A program made the position numbers and the translations under genes. Positions 50,746 through 58,605 of a DNA stretch of 64,000 bases are shown here, piece after piece (positions within the stretch are counted from its first letter, which is position 1; the number at the start of each line of letters is the position of its first letter). Origin of the DNA: Natronococcus pandeyae (GTDB lineage: Archaea > Halobacteriota > Halobacteria > Halobacteriales > Natrialbaceae); assembly GCF_008122205.1 (NCBI RefSeq), contig NZ_PHNJ01000016.1, positions 1-64,000 of the forward strand, in the 5' to 3' direction. Below the pieces are notes generated by a model. The model had not been told where the DNA came from. It did not search any database and worked only from the letters and a program-made list of their open reading frames with translations.

Positions 50746-50825
50746 TACGGTCTGTTGTAACGATTTACCGGTGAAACCGCAGACCCGTCTCGGTTTCGCC
50801 GGCAATGGCTTACAACAGTCCGTAT
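50745..50825. repeat. 81-bp palindromic repeat, copy B
   Basis: Arms atacggtctgttgta (50745-50759) and tacaacagtccgtat (50811-50825) are complementary except for one base and enclose ggtgaaaccg / cggtttcgcc. It has the same layout as 35344-35425, with the same flanks (tg before, gacg after). The position immediately after a stop codon suits a terminator. Confidence 0.8.
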
Positions 50826-50935
50826 GACGTCACGTTCGAGGCGGATCACGTGAAGTCGCTGGTGGCTGCCTTCGATGCCGATTCCGCTCGCCGGCCGGCA
50901 CGTCGTTTATATATATCCACAATGAATTACATGGA

Positions 50936-52228
50936 GTGTACGAGGTCACGTTGCAGGTCGCAGAGGGGCCGCTCGACGAAACCGTCGTTCGGATCGCGCT
51001 CGCCGGTGCGCTCGGGATGTTCCTGGGTCTCGAGCGCGAGTGGTCACAGAAGTCCGCCGGGATCCGGACCTTCTCACTGATCAGTCTCCTCGCCGCCGTC
51101 TTCACGATTCTCGTCCTCGAAACGGCCGTCGGAGAGAGTTTGCTGATCCTCGGCGGACTGCTCGTGATCGTCCAGGGCGTGTTGCTCGCCGTGCAAGGCC
51201 TCACGGGCGACGAAGACGCTGGACTCTCGCTGACGACATCGGTCTCGATGCTCGTCGCGTACGGCGTCGGTGCGCTCGTCGCCGCGGGATTCATCATCGA
51301 GGGCGTCACCGTCGCCGTCCTCTCGTCGCTGCTGCTCGTGTTGAAGCGCGAACTCCACGAGTTCGCGTGGGGACTCTCCCGCGAGGAGATGCGCTCGACG
51401 GTCGAGTTTGCCATCCTCGCGTTCGTCATCTATCCACTGCTTCCGGCCGAGACGACCCTCGATCTCGGCGTCCTGACGATCCCGCTCGAGCCGCAGGTTA
51501 TCTGGCTGATGGTCGTCGCGGTCGCCGGGATCGGGATCGTCAACTACGCGATCGTCTCGACGTACGGCGGTCGCGGCATCGCCGTCACCGGCTTCTTCGG
51601 CGGACTCGCCTCCTCGACGGCCGTCGTCGGGACCATGCTCGATCACGTCCGCCAGCGACCGGAGGCCGCCTCGTACGCCGTCGCCGCGATCCTGCTGGCG
51701 AACGCGGCGATGGCCGCGCGGAACCTCGCGATCGCGGTCGGCTTCACGATCGGCAGCGGGAGCGCCGTGCTCGTCGAGGCCATCATCCCGCTCGGCGCCG
51801 TCATTCTGGTCGCGTTCGCCATCGCCGGACTCACTGCCGACTGGAGCGAGTCCGGCGCGATGGAGCTCGAGAGCCCCTTCTCGATGAAGAACGCGCTCGG
51901 GTTCGGCGCCGTCTTCCTCGTCGTACTCGTGTTCGGGTCGCTCGCGGAGACCTGGTTCGGGACGCTCGGCTTCTACGCGACCGCGGTTGCGAGCGGCTTC
52001 GTCTCGAGTGCGGGTGCGACCACGTCGGCCGTCGTCCTCTACCGCGGGGGACAGCTCGGCGCCCCGGAGGCGACGATCGCGATCCTGCTGGCGACGGTCT
52101 CGAGCATCCTGGTCAAGACGGCGCTGGCGGCGACATCCTCGAACCACAGCTTCCGCAACCAGGTCGCGGCGTACAGCGTGTTATTACTGATCGGCGGCGC
52201 GCTGGCGACGTTACTCGTCGTCATCTAA
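50936..52228 (+). CDS. MgtC/SapB plus DUF4010 membrane protein
   Basis: A 430-aa integral membrane protein. The N-terminal third is MgtC/SapB-like: RIALAGALGMFLGLEREWSQKSAGIRTFSLISLLAAVFTIL (20-60). The C-terminal DUF4010 half has repeated helices with VTGFFGGLASSTAVVGTMLDHVRQ and SGFVSSAGATTSAVVLYRGG. About 12 membrane segments in total. MgtC proteins relate to magnesium homeostasis; the fused form may transport an ion. A GTG start is used; a TATA-like tttatatat (50908-50916) lies about 25 nt upstream. Confidence 0.88.
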   Translation: MYEVTLQVAEGPLDETVVRIALAGALGMFLGLEREWSQKSAGIRTFSLISLLAAVFTILVLETAVGESLLILGGLLVIVQGVLLAVQGLTGDEDAGLSLTTSVSMLVAYGVGALVAAGFIIEGVTVAVLSSLLLVLKRELHEFAWGLSREEMRSTVEFAILAFVIYPLLPAETTLDLGVLTIPLEPQVIWLMVVAVAGIGIVNYAIVSTYGGRGIAVTGFFGGLASSTAVVGTMLDHVRQRPEAASYAVAAILLANAAMAARNLAIAVGFTIGSGSAVLVEAIIPLGAVILVAFAIAGLTADWSESGAMELESPFSMKNALGFGAVFLVVLVFGSLAETWFGTLGFYATAVASGFVSSAGATTSAVVLYRGGQLGAPEATIAILLATVSSILVKTALAATSSNHSFRNQVAAYSVLLLIGGALATLLVVI

Positions 52229-52294
52229 TACTGTCGGACAGAACTATTCGAAGATCGGTCGCCTGAACTCTCACTGACTTCTGTTCGACAGTAT
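52228..52294. repeat. 67-bp palindromic element, second type
   Basis: Arms atactgtcggacagaa (52228-52243) and ttctgttcgacagtat (52279-52294) match in 15 of 16 bases. The left arm begins at the stop codon of the MgtC-like gene. It shares only the ATAC start with the 81-bp family and is probably a separate terminator or REP-like element. Confidence 0.7.
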
Positions 52295-52347
52295 AAACGC
52301 GACGGACAGGTCGGACATCTTTAATTGATGGAGACAAACAGGGCAGC

Positions 52348-53703
52348 ATGGACCGCGATACGGTCGAACCAGAGGTGGAGACGATTCCCGGCGAGCGAGC
52401 GAAACGGTGGGCCGAGTACCACCATCAGTACGCCGCCCCGAGTACGTACGTCTACGAGTTCGTCTGGGACACCCAGGCCGAAGCGATCGGTCCGTTCTGT
52501 ACGGACGTCGACGGCAACGTCCTGCTCGATTTCACGAGCCACGTCGCCGCCGCCCCGCTCGGCTACAACAACCCGCTCGTTCGCGAGAAACTCGAGGAGT
52601 TCGACCTCGTCGACCCGTTGAAGATCGCCGGCCAGGACTTCTACGTCAGCGGCGGTGGGCCGCCGGAGGATCCCGAGTTCCCCGGCCCGACCCAGCTTCA
52701 GGATCGGCTGATCGCGATGACCGATCACTACGACATGGATCGGGTCTTCCTCTCGAACTCCGGCGCCGAAGCCGTCGAGAACGCCATCAAGATCTGTTAC
52801 GCCTCCGGCGGCCACCGGGCGTTCACTTTCGACGGCGCGTTCCACGGCCGCTCCCTGGGTGCGCTCTCGCTCAACCGCTCGAAGGCCGTCCACCGGACGG
52901 GCTACCCCGAGGTACCTGGCGTCGTCAGCGTCCCGTATCCCTCGACGCAGGAAGCCTACGAGAACGACTGGCTGACCGACGGCGCCGGCGGGAACGTCGT
53001 CGCCGACAAGCTCCACCCCGAGCGCGGCGTCATCGATCCCGCGGAGGTCGCCTACCTCATCCTCGAGCCGATCCAGGGCGAAGGCGGCTACCGCGTCGCT
53101 CACTCCGAGTTCGCTCGGGACCTCGAGGAGCTGCGCCAGCGCTACGACCTGCAGATCATCGCCGACGAGATCCAGACCGGGCTCGGCCGAACGGGCGAAC
53201 TCTGGGGCGTCGACCACCTCGATCTCACCCCCGACGTCATCACCAGTGCCAAGGGACTGCGCGTCGGCGCGACCATCTCCCGGTCGGACGTCTTCCCTGA
53301 AGAGACGGGGCGGATCTCCTCGACCTGGGGTGCCGGCGACATGATGGCCGCGATGCAGGGCGTGCTGACGATCGACGCCATCCACGAGGCGAACCTCCTC
53401 GAGAACGTCCGCGAACGGGGCGAGCAACTCCGGAATCGACTCGAGGAGTCCGAAGCGCCGGGGATGATCGACGTCCGCGGTCGCGGGCTGATGCTCGCCG
53501 TCGAGTTCGACAGCAAAGACCGGCGAGAAGCCGTCGTCGAAGCCGCGTTCAACCGCGGGCTGCTCACGCTCGGCTGTGGCTACAAGACGCTTCGACTACT
53601 CCCGCCGCTCGACGTCACCGAGCGGGAGATCGACCTCGGCGCGGACCTCTTCCTCGAGGCGATCGACGACGTCGCCACGGAGATCCAGGCGCCCTCCTCG
53701 TAA
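52348..53703 (+). CDS. Class III aminotransferase (PLP)
   Basis: A 451-aa fold-type I aminotransferase of the acetylornithine/4-aminobutyrate group. HVAAAPLGYNNPLV, FLSNSGAEAVENAIK, TFDGAFHGRSLGALSLN, IIADEIQTGLGRTGELWG and the PLP lysine in TSAKGLRVGA are visible. Substrates might be omega-amino acids such as GABA or lysine-derived compounds; the specificity cannot be told. Monocistronic, with a TATA-like ctttaattg (52319-52327) upstream. Confidence 0.9.
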   Translation: MDRDTVEPEVETIPGERAKRWAEYHHQYAAPSTYVYEFVWDTQAEAIGPFCTDVDGNVLLDFTSHVAAAPLGYNNPLVREKLEEFDLVDPLKIAGQDFYVSGGGPPEDPEFPGPTQLQDRLIAMTDHYDMDRVFLSNSGAEAVENAIKICYASGGHRAFTFDGAFHGRSLGALSLNRSKAVHRTGYPEVPGVVSVPYPSTQEAYENDWLTDGAGGNVVADKLHPERGVIDPAEVAYLILEPIQGEGGYRVAHSEFARDLEELRQRYDLQIIADEIQTGLGRTGELWGVDHLDLTPDVITSAKGLRVGATISRSDVFPEETGRISSTWGAGDMMAAMQGVLTIDAIHEANLLENVRERGEQLRNRLEESEAPGMIDVRGRGLMLAVEFDSKDRREAVVEAAFNRGLLTLGCGYKTLRLLPPLDVTEREIDLGADLFLEAIDDVATEIQAPSS

Positions 53704-53781
53704 GTTCGCGTTCGACCGCGTTCGCCCCCTTCCCAACGAAGGCCGCAGGTTCTTGCTACCGCCGACACTACAGTAGCCACT

Positions 53782-54138
53782 ATGATCGGCGCACTCACCG
53801 TGGGGCAGAAAGCAGTGAAGTTCGGGTACAAACGATACGGCGTTCCGGGCGCGATCGCCGCCGGTGGAGCCGTGCTGGTGGGATACGTCGCCGTCCGACG
53901 AGCACTGAAAACAGCCGCGGACTCCGACAGGATCAACGAAGTGGTCGACGTGGAGACGATCCAGTCAGCCGTCGAAGACGACGGAATAGACGCGATCGGC
54001 GATCCGGACGTCCTGAGCGAGGCGATCGAGCCCGAGGGGCAGGGGTCGTCGATCGCGATGGACGACCTCGAGTCGGATGGAATCGACGAGTTCTCTCCCG
54101 ACGACCTGCAGGACGATCCGGACTCGAGCGACGACTAA
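53782..54138 (+). CDS. Small membrane-anchored acidic protein
   Basis: A 118-aa protein with an N-terminal membrane helix (about 22-42, VPGAIAAGGAVLVGYVAVR) preceded by a basic patch (KAVKFGYKRYG), and a strongly acidic soluble C-terminal half rich in SD repeats. A conserved haloarchaeal layout of unknown function. Convergent with purD. Confidence 0.6.
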   Translation: MIGALTVGQKAVKFGYKRYGVPGAIAAGGAVLVGYVAVRRALKTAADSDRINEVVDVETIQSAVEDDGIDAIGDPDVLSEAIEPEGQGSSIAMDDLESDGIDEFSPDDLQDDPDSSDD

Positions 54139-54216
54139 GCCGTCGTTCGAGAGCCGCGGTCGCCCGGACTCGAGCGCGAGTGCCCCGTAGCTCGACTCCT
54201 CTGAGCCCGCAGCCCG

Positions 54217-55509
54217 CTACTCGCCGCGAAGCTCGTTCACGTGATCGATGCGCTGCTGGACGAGTTCGGGTTTCCCGATGTCGTGGCGCATGTGAAGCCC
54301 CTCCTCGCCGGCGACGGCGAGGGCATCCTCCGCGATTTCCTCGGCGTCGGTGATCGAGTCAGCGAGGCCGACGACGGCAAACGACCGCGAGGTGGTCGTG
54401 TAGATGCCGTCGTCCCGCTCGTCCACGCTGGCGTAGTACAACAGCGCGTCTCCTGCGCTCTCCTCATCCACTTCTACTTTCGCACCCGCCTCGGGGTCCG
54501 TCGGATACCCTTCCGGCACGGCGTACTTGCAGACCGTCGCCTGCTCGGCGAAGTCGAGCTCCGGCAGCCGCTCGCCGTCCCGCGCGGCGGTCAGGATCTC
54601 GAGGAAGTCGGTCTCGAGCACGGGGAGTGTGTTCATCGCCTCGGGGTCACCGAACCGGGCGTTGAATTCGATGACCTTCGGTCCCTCGGCGGTGAGCATG
54701 AACTGGCCGTAGAGGATACCGCGGTAGTCCTCGAGGGCGTCGACGGTCCCCTTGATGATCGAGACGGCCTCGGCGTAGTCCTCCTCGGTCATAAATGGGA
54801 GTTCGAAGGTGGCGTCGGAGTAGCTCCCCATGCCCCCGGTGTTCGGTCCCTCGTCGCCCTCGTAGGCGCGCTTGTGGTCCTGGACCGCGGGAGCGGTCCG
54901 GACCTCGTCGTTGGCGACGAACGCCTGGACGGTGAACTCCTCGCCGATCAGTCGCTCCTCGAGGACGATCCGGTCGTAGTCGGAGTCGCGGATATACTCC
55001 TTGCCCTCCTCCGCCGTCACCTGATCTCCGATGACCTTCACGCCCTTGCCGCCGGTCAGCCCCGCGGGCTTGATCGCGAGGTCGCCGTCGTACTCGTCAA
55101 TGAAGTCACAGGCGGCCTCCATGTCGTCGAAGGTTTCGAAGTCCGGACAGCCGGGAATGTCGTGTTCGGCCATGAACCGCCGCTGGAAGGCTTTATCCGT
55201 CTCGATTCGGGCGTCCTCTTCCTTCGGGCCGAAGGCGTAGATTCCCGCGGCCTCGAGTTCGTCCGCGACGCCGGCCTCGAGCGGTGCCTCGGGACCGATG
55301 ACGGCGATCGTCGCGTCGACCGTCTCGGCGTACTCGGCGACGGCCTTGGGGTTTGTCGTCTCGAGCGTCTCGAACTCGGTCGCGATCCGGGCGATGCCCG
55401 GGTTCCGGTTCCCGGCACAGGCGTAGAGGTCGGCGTCGCTTTCTTCGAGCGCACGCGCAATGGCGTGTTCGCGGCCACCGCCACCGATCAGGAGCACCGT
55501 CTCTGTCAT
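54217..55509 (-). CDS. purD: Phosphoribosylamine-glycine ligase
   Basis: A 430-aa ATP-grasp GAR synthetase, the second step of purine synthesis (phosphoribosylamine plus glycine plus ATP). VLLIGGGGREHAIARAL at the N-terminus, IGPEAPLEAG, IKPAGLTGGKGVKVI, and EFNARFGDPEAMNTLPVLETD (about 291-311) are family hallmarks. Full length. It connects to glyA and folD through glycine and one-carbon units. Confidence 0.96.
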   Translation of the reverse strand: MTETVLLIGGGGREHAIARALEESDADLYACAGNRNPGIARIATEFETLETTNPKAVAEYAETVDATIAVIGPEAPLEAGVADELEAAGIYAFGPKEEDARIETDKAFQRRFMAEHDIPGCPDFETFDDMEAACDFIDEYDGDLAIKPAGLTGGKGVKVIGDQVTAEEGKEYIRDSDYDRIVLEERLIGEEFTVQAFVANDEVRTAPAVQDHKRAYEGDEGPNTGGMGSYSDATFELPFMTEEDYAEAVSIIKGTVDALEDYRGILYGQFMLTAEGPKVIEFNARFGDPEAMNTLPVLETDFLEILTAARDGERLPELDFAEQATVCKYAVPEGYPTDPEAGAKVEVDEESAGDALLYYASVDERDDGIYTTTSRSFAVVGLADSITDAEEIAEDALAVAGEEGLHMRHDIGKPELVQQRIDHVNELRGE

Positions 55510-55639
55510 GGTCGATAGCGGAACGCACGAACCTGTAAACGTTGCTCTTTCTCCGAGTCCGTATTATACACGAACGCGACCAGGGTCGAGCAGTCGAGTC
55601 AGCGAAACGACTATACGGGTGCCTCGAGCCGTCACGTGT

Positions 55640-56455
55640 ATGAAACGCCGCCCGTTCCTTCAGGTGATTGCGACCGGAGGTGCCCTCCTCTCGGCCGGCT
55701 GTATGGAACTGGTTCCGTCCACGGCGACACGACTCGAGTCGGAGGACGTGTTCGAGGAGTACCGGTACGAGGAGACGGAACTGGTCGTCCAGTTCCGCGA
55801 GAACGTCGACGCCGAACGCGCAGTCCTGACCGAACTCGGGACCGACGAGGAGTACGAGACGGTCGAACGGCCCGGTTCGACCGTTCGATTCCCGGTCGTC
55901 TTCCCGGAACGACGGGAGACGTATCTCTCTTATTCGTTGCGCGTCGCAGCCGAAACGTCCGACGGAGAGGCTCGACTGAGGGTGGGAGGGCCGGTCCACG
56001 CGTACGTGAACGGGGTCGAGCCCCTCCCGGACGGTCGAGCCCGACTCGAGATCGAAAGTCAAACCGACGCGCCGTTGCTCGTCGGGTTCGTCGGTATCTA
56101 CGGCGACGTGCCGAACCCGACGGCCGACCCGCAGAGCGATTCGTTCGACCGGTCGACGCTCGAGGCAGGACCCGGCGTCGTCGGCGCCGGCGAGAACCGG
56201 CCGCTGTCTCCGTCCAGAACCGATCTCGTCGTTCCACCGGGAGAGACCCGGTCCTTCGAGACGACGTACGCACCGTTCGCGTTCCCCGACGGTGCCGGTC
56301 CGGTCGACTGCGACGGCACCGAGCGTCGGGGACAGGTCGCGGTCGTCCACGGCTCCGGCGGAAGCGCTGCCTACGGGTTCACGTACCGTCTCGAGGGCGA
56401 CCCGGTGGCGGTAGAGGGGGACGGGACGGTCTGTGACGGTGCCGAGTCAGGGTAA
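55640..56455 (+). CDS. Secreted lipoprotein of unknown function
   Basis: A 271-aa protein with a twin-arginine-type signal (MKRRPFLQVIATGG) and lipobox SAGC (Cys21). The mature part is rich in short beta strands (ELVVQFRENVDAERAVLTELG, about 47-67; RARLEIESQTDAPLLVGFVGIYG), an Ig-like or similar sandwich, and has a C-terminal disulfide candidate (VDCDG..TVCDG). I recognise no family. A stand-alone surface protein divergent from purD. Confidence 0.7.
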   Translation: MKRRPFLQVIATGGALLSAGCMELVPSTATRLESEDVFEEYRYEETELVVQFRENVDAERAVLTELGTDEEYETVERPGSTVRFPVVFPERRETYLSYSLRVAAETSDGEARLRVGGPVHAYVNGVEPLPDGRARLEIESQTDAPLLVGFVGIYGDVPNPTADPQSDSFDRSTLEAGPGVVGAGENRPLSPSRTDLVVPPGETRSFETTYAPFAFPDGAGPVDCDGTERRGQVAVVHGSGGSAAYGFTYRLEGDPVAVEGDGTVCDGAESG

Positions 56456-56532
56456 TCGATCGAACCGCTCTCGCAGACGACGGCGGTTCCGCGACCGGTC
56501 AGTTCAAGGTGTCAGCATCGAATACGATTGGC

Positions 56533-58581
56533 ATGAACCCGGGCGGCCCGCCGCAGACGAAACGCGAGAACACGAGTTACGAGCGACACGGCGATTTCGT
56601 CGACGATCCGTATCTCTGGCTCGAGAAAGAGGGCGAGGCCGTCGACGACTGGGTCGATCAGCAGAACGAGTACGCCGATTCGCACCTCGAGTCGGTCGAC
56701 GTCCGCGAGCGGTTGCGACCCCAGTTCGAGTCGCTCGCGCGGACGACCGACTACGGGACGATCACGGCGGCTCCGACGGGCTACTTCCAGGAGGTCGAGG
56801 CGGCCGAGGACGACCAGCCGGTCCTGTACCTCCGGGAGAGCCTCGAGGACGAACGGGAGGTCCTCGTCGACCCCAACGAGTTCAGCAAGGACGCCACGAA
56901 GGCGATAGGGTGGTGGACCGTCTCGCCGAACGGCGAGCGCCTCGCGTACGGCGTCGACGAGGGCGGCAACGAGCTGTACGACGTGACCGTTATCGAGGTT
57001 CCCGACGGAACCGTCGTCGAGGAACTGTCCGATCTCGGCCGCGTGAATCCGGGCATGTTCGCGTGGACGCCCGACGGGTTCTACTACGGGCGTACCGGGC
57101 TGGCCGGCGAGGCCCAACTCGAGAAGGAGATCCGCTACCACGAGCACGGTGACGAGCCCGACGCGGACGAACTCGTCCACGAGGTCGACGAACCCTCCAC
57201 GTGGCCGCTACTCTCGACGGACCGGGACGGGACGCACCTGCTCGTCGCGCTCGTAACCGGCTGGGAGCGAAGCGACCTGCTGTACGCCGAGGTCGGGGAG
57301 ACGGAGCTGACGCCCGTCATCACCGATTCGGACCACTTCTACACGCCCCTGATTCACGGCGACGCGGCGTACGTTCGGACCGACCTGGACGCGCCGTACT
57401 ACCGGTTCCTCGAACTCGACCTCTCGGGCGACGTCGGCGAGGTCGACCCCGCCGAGCTGCCCGAGGTCGTCCCCGAACGCGACGGAATCGTCACGGGCGC
57501 GACGGTCGCGGACGATCGCCTGCTGATCCAGTACGAGCGCGCGGCCGTCTCCGAACTCGAGGCGTTCGACCTCGAGGGCGATCACCTGCGATCGATCGAT
57601 CTGCCCGGGACTGGGACGGTGACCGGGCTGAGCGGCAACCGCGACGCGCCCGAGGCCTTCTTCAGCTACCAGTCGTTCGACCACCCGCCCGCGGTGTTCC
57701 GCTACGACCTCGACACGGACGAGCGCGAGGACCTGGACCGACCCAACGTCGCCCTCGAGTTCGACGTGAGCGTCGAGCAGGTCCGGTACGAGTCGGCCGA
57801 CGGCACCGAGGTTCCGATGTTCGTCGTCCACCGTGACGACCTCGAGCGCAACGGCGACAACCCGACGCTGCTGTACGGCTATGGCGGCTTCGAGAATAGC
57901 CTGACGCCGGGCTTCCAGAAGTTCGGCGGCGAGTTCCTCCGCTCGGGCGGCGTCTACGCCCAGGCGAACCTCCGCGGCGGCGGCGAGTTCGGGAAGGAGT
58001 GGCACGAGGCGGCCCGCCACGAGCACAAGCAGAACACGTTCGACGACATGATCGCCGCCGCGGAGTACCTGATCGACGAGGGTTACACCTCGAGCGACCG
58101 GCTGGCGATCCAGGGTGGCTCCAACGGTGGGCTCACCGTCGGCGCCGTGCTAACCCAGCGGCCGGACCTGATGACGGCGGTCTGCTGTCACGTTCCTCTG
58201 CTCGACATGCTCCGCTTCCACACCTTCCTGCTCGGCGCGTCCTGGACGAGCGAGTACGGGTCGCCGGACGATCCGGAAGCATACGAGTGGATCAAGGAGT
58301 ACTCGCCGTACCACAACCTCGAGCCGTCGGAAGAGGGCGGCCCCGAGTACCCCGCCGTCTTCTTCAAGACCGCCGAGGGCGACACTCGCGTCCACCCGGT
58401 TCACGCATGGAAGATGGCCGCCCGCATGCAAGCCGTCGCGGACGGCGGCCCGTTCCTCTGCAAGACCAACCGCGACACCGGCCACGGGACCGGCAAGCCC
58501 ACCTGGATGGTCGTCGAGGAGCAACTGGACGTCTGGTCGTTCGTCTTCGACCGGCTCGAGGTCGAGTACGTCGAGCCGTAG
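56533..58581 (+). CDS. Prolyl oligopeptidase family serine peptidase (S9)
   Basis: A 682-aa cytoplasmic S9A peptidase. The N-terminal region and the seven-bladed propeller (about 65-400) are followed by the alpha/beta-hydrolase domain, with the catalytic triad Ser530 (GGSNGG), Asp617 (GDTRVHP) and His651 (DTGHGTG). YGGFENSLTPGF and AQANLRGGGEFGKEWH are classic POP segments. It cleaves short proline-containing peptides. ATG 56533 gives the family start MNPGGPPQTKRE. Confidence 0.94.
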   Translation: MNPGGPPQTKRENTSYERHGDFVDDPYLWLEKEGEAVDDWVDQQNEYADSHLESVDVRERLRPQFESLARTTDYGTITAAPTGYFQEVEAAEDDQPVLYLRESLEDEREVLVDPNEFSKDATKAIGWWTVSPNGERLAYGVDEGGNELYDVTVIEVPDGTVVEELSDLGRVNPGMFAWTPDGFYYGRTGLAGEAQLEKEIRYHEHGDEPDADELVHEVDEPSTWPLLSTDRDGTHLLVALVTGWERSDLLYAEVGETELTPVITDSDHFYTPLIHGDAAYVRTDLDAPYYRFLELDLSGDVGEVDPAELPEVVPERDGIVTGATVADDRLLIQYERAAVSELEAFDLEGDHLRSIDLPGTGTVTGLSGNRDAPEAFFSYQSFDHPPAVFRYDLDTDEREDLDRPNVALEFDVSVEQVRYESADGTEVPMFVVHRDDLERNGDNPTLLYGYGGFENSLTPGFQKFGGEFLRSGGVYAQANLRGGGEFGKEWHEAARHEHKQNTFDDMIAAAEYLIDEGYTSSDRLAIQGGSNGGLTVGAVLTQRPDLMTAVCCHVPLLDMLRFHTFLLGASWTSEYGSPDDPEAYEWIKEYSPYHNLEPSEEGGPEYPAVFFKTAEGDTRVHPVHAWKMAARMQAVADGGPFLCKTNRDTGHGTGKPTWMVVEEQLDVWSFVFDRLEVEYVEP

Positions 58582-58605
58582 CCGCCCTCGAGCCGTCGTC
58601 GCGAA

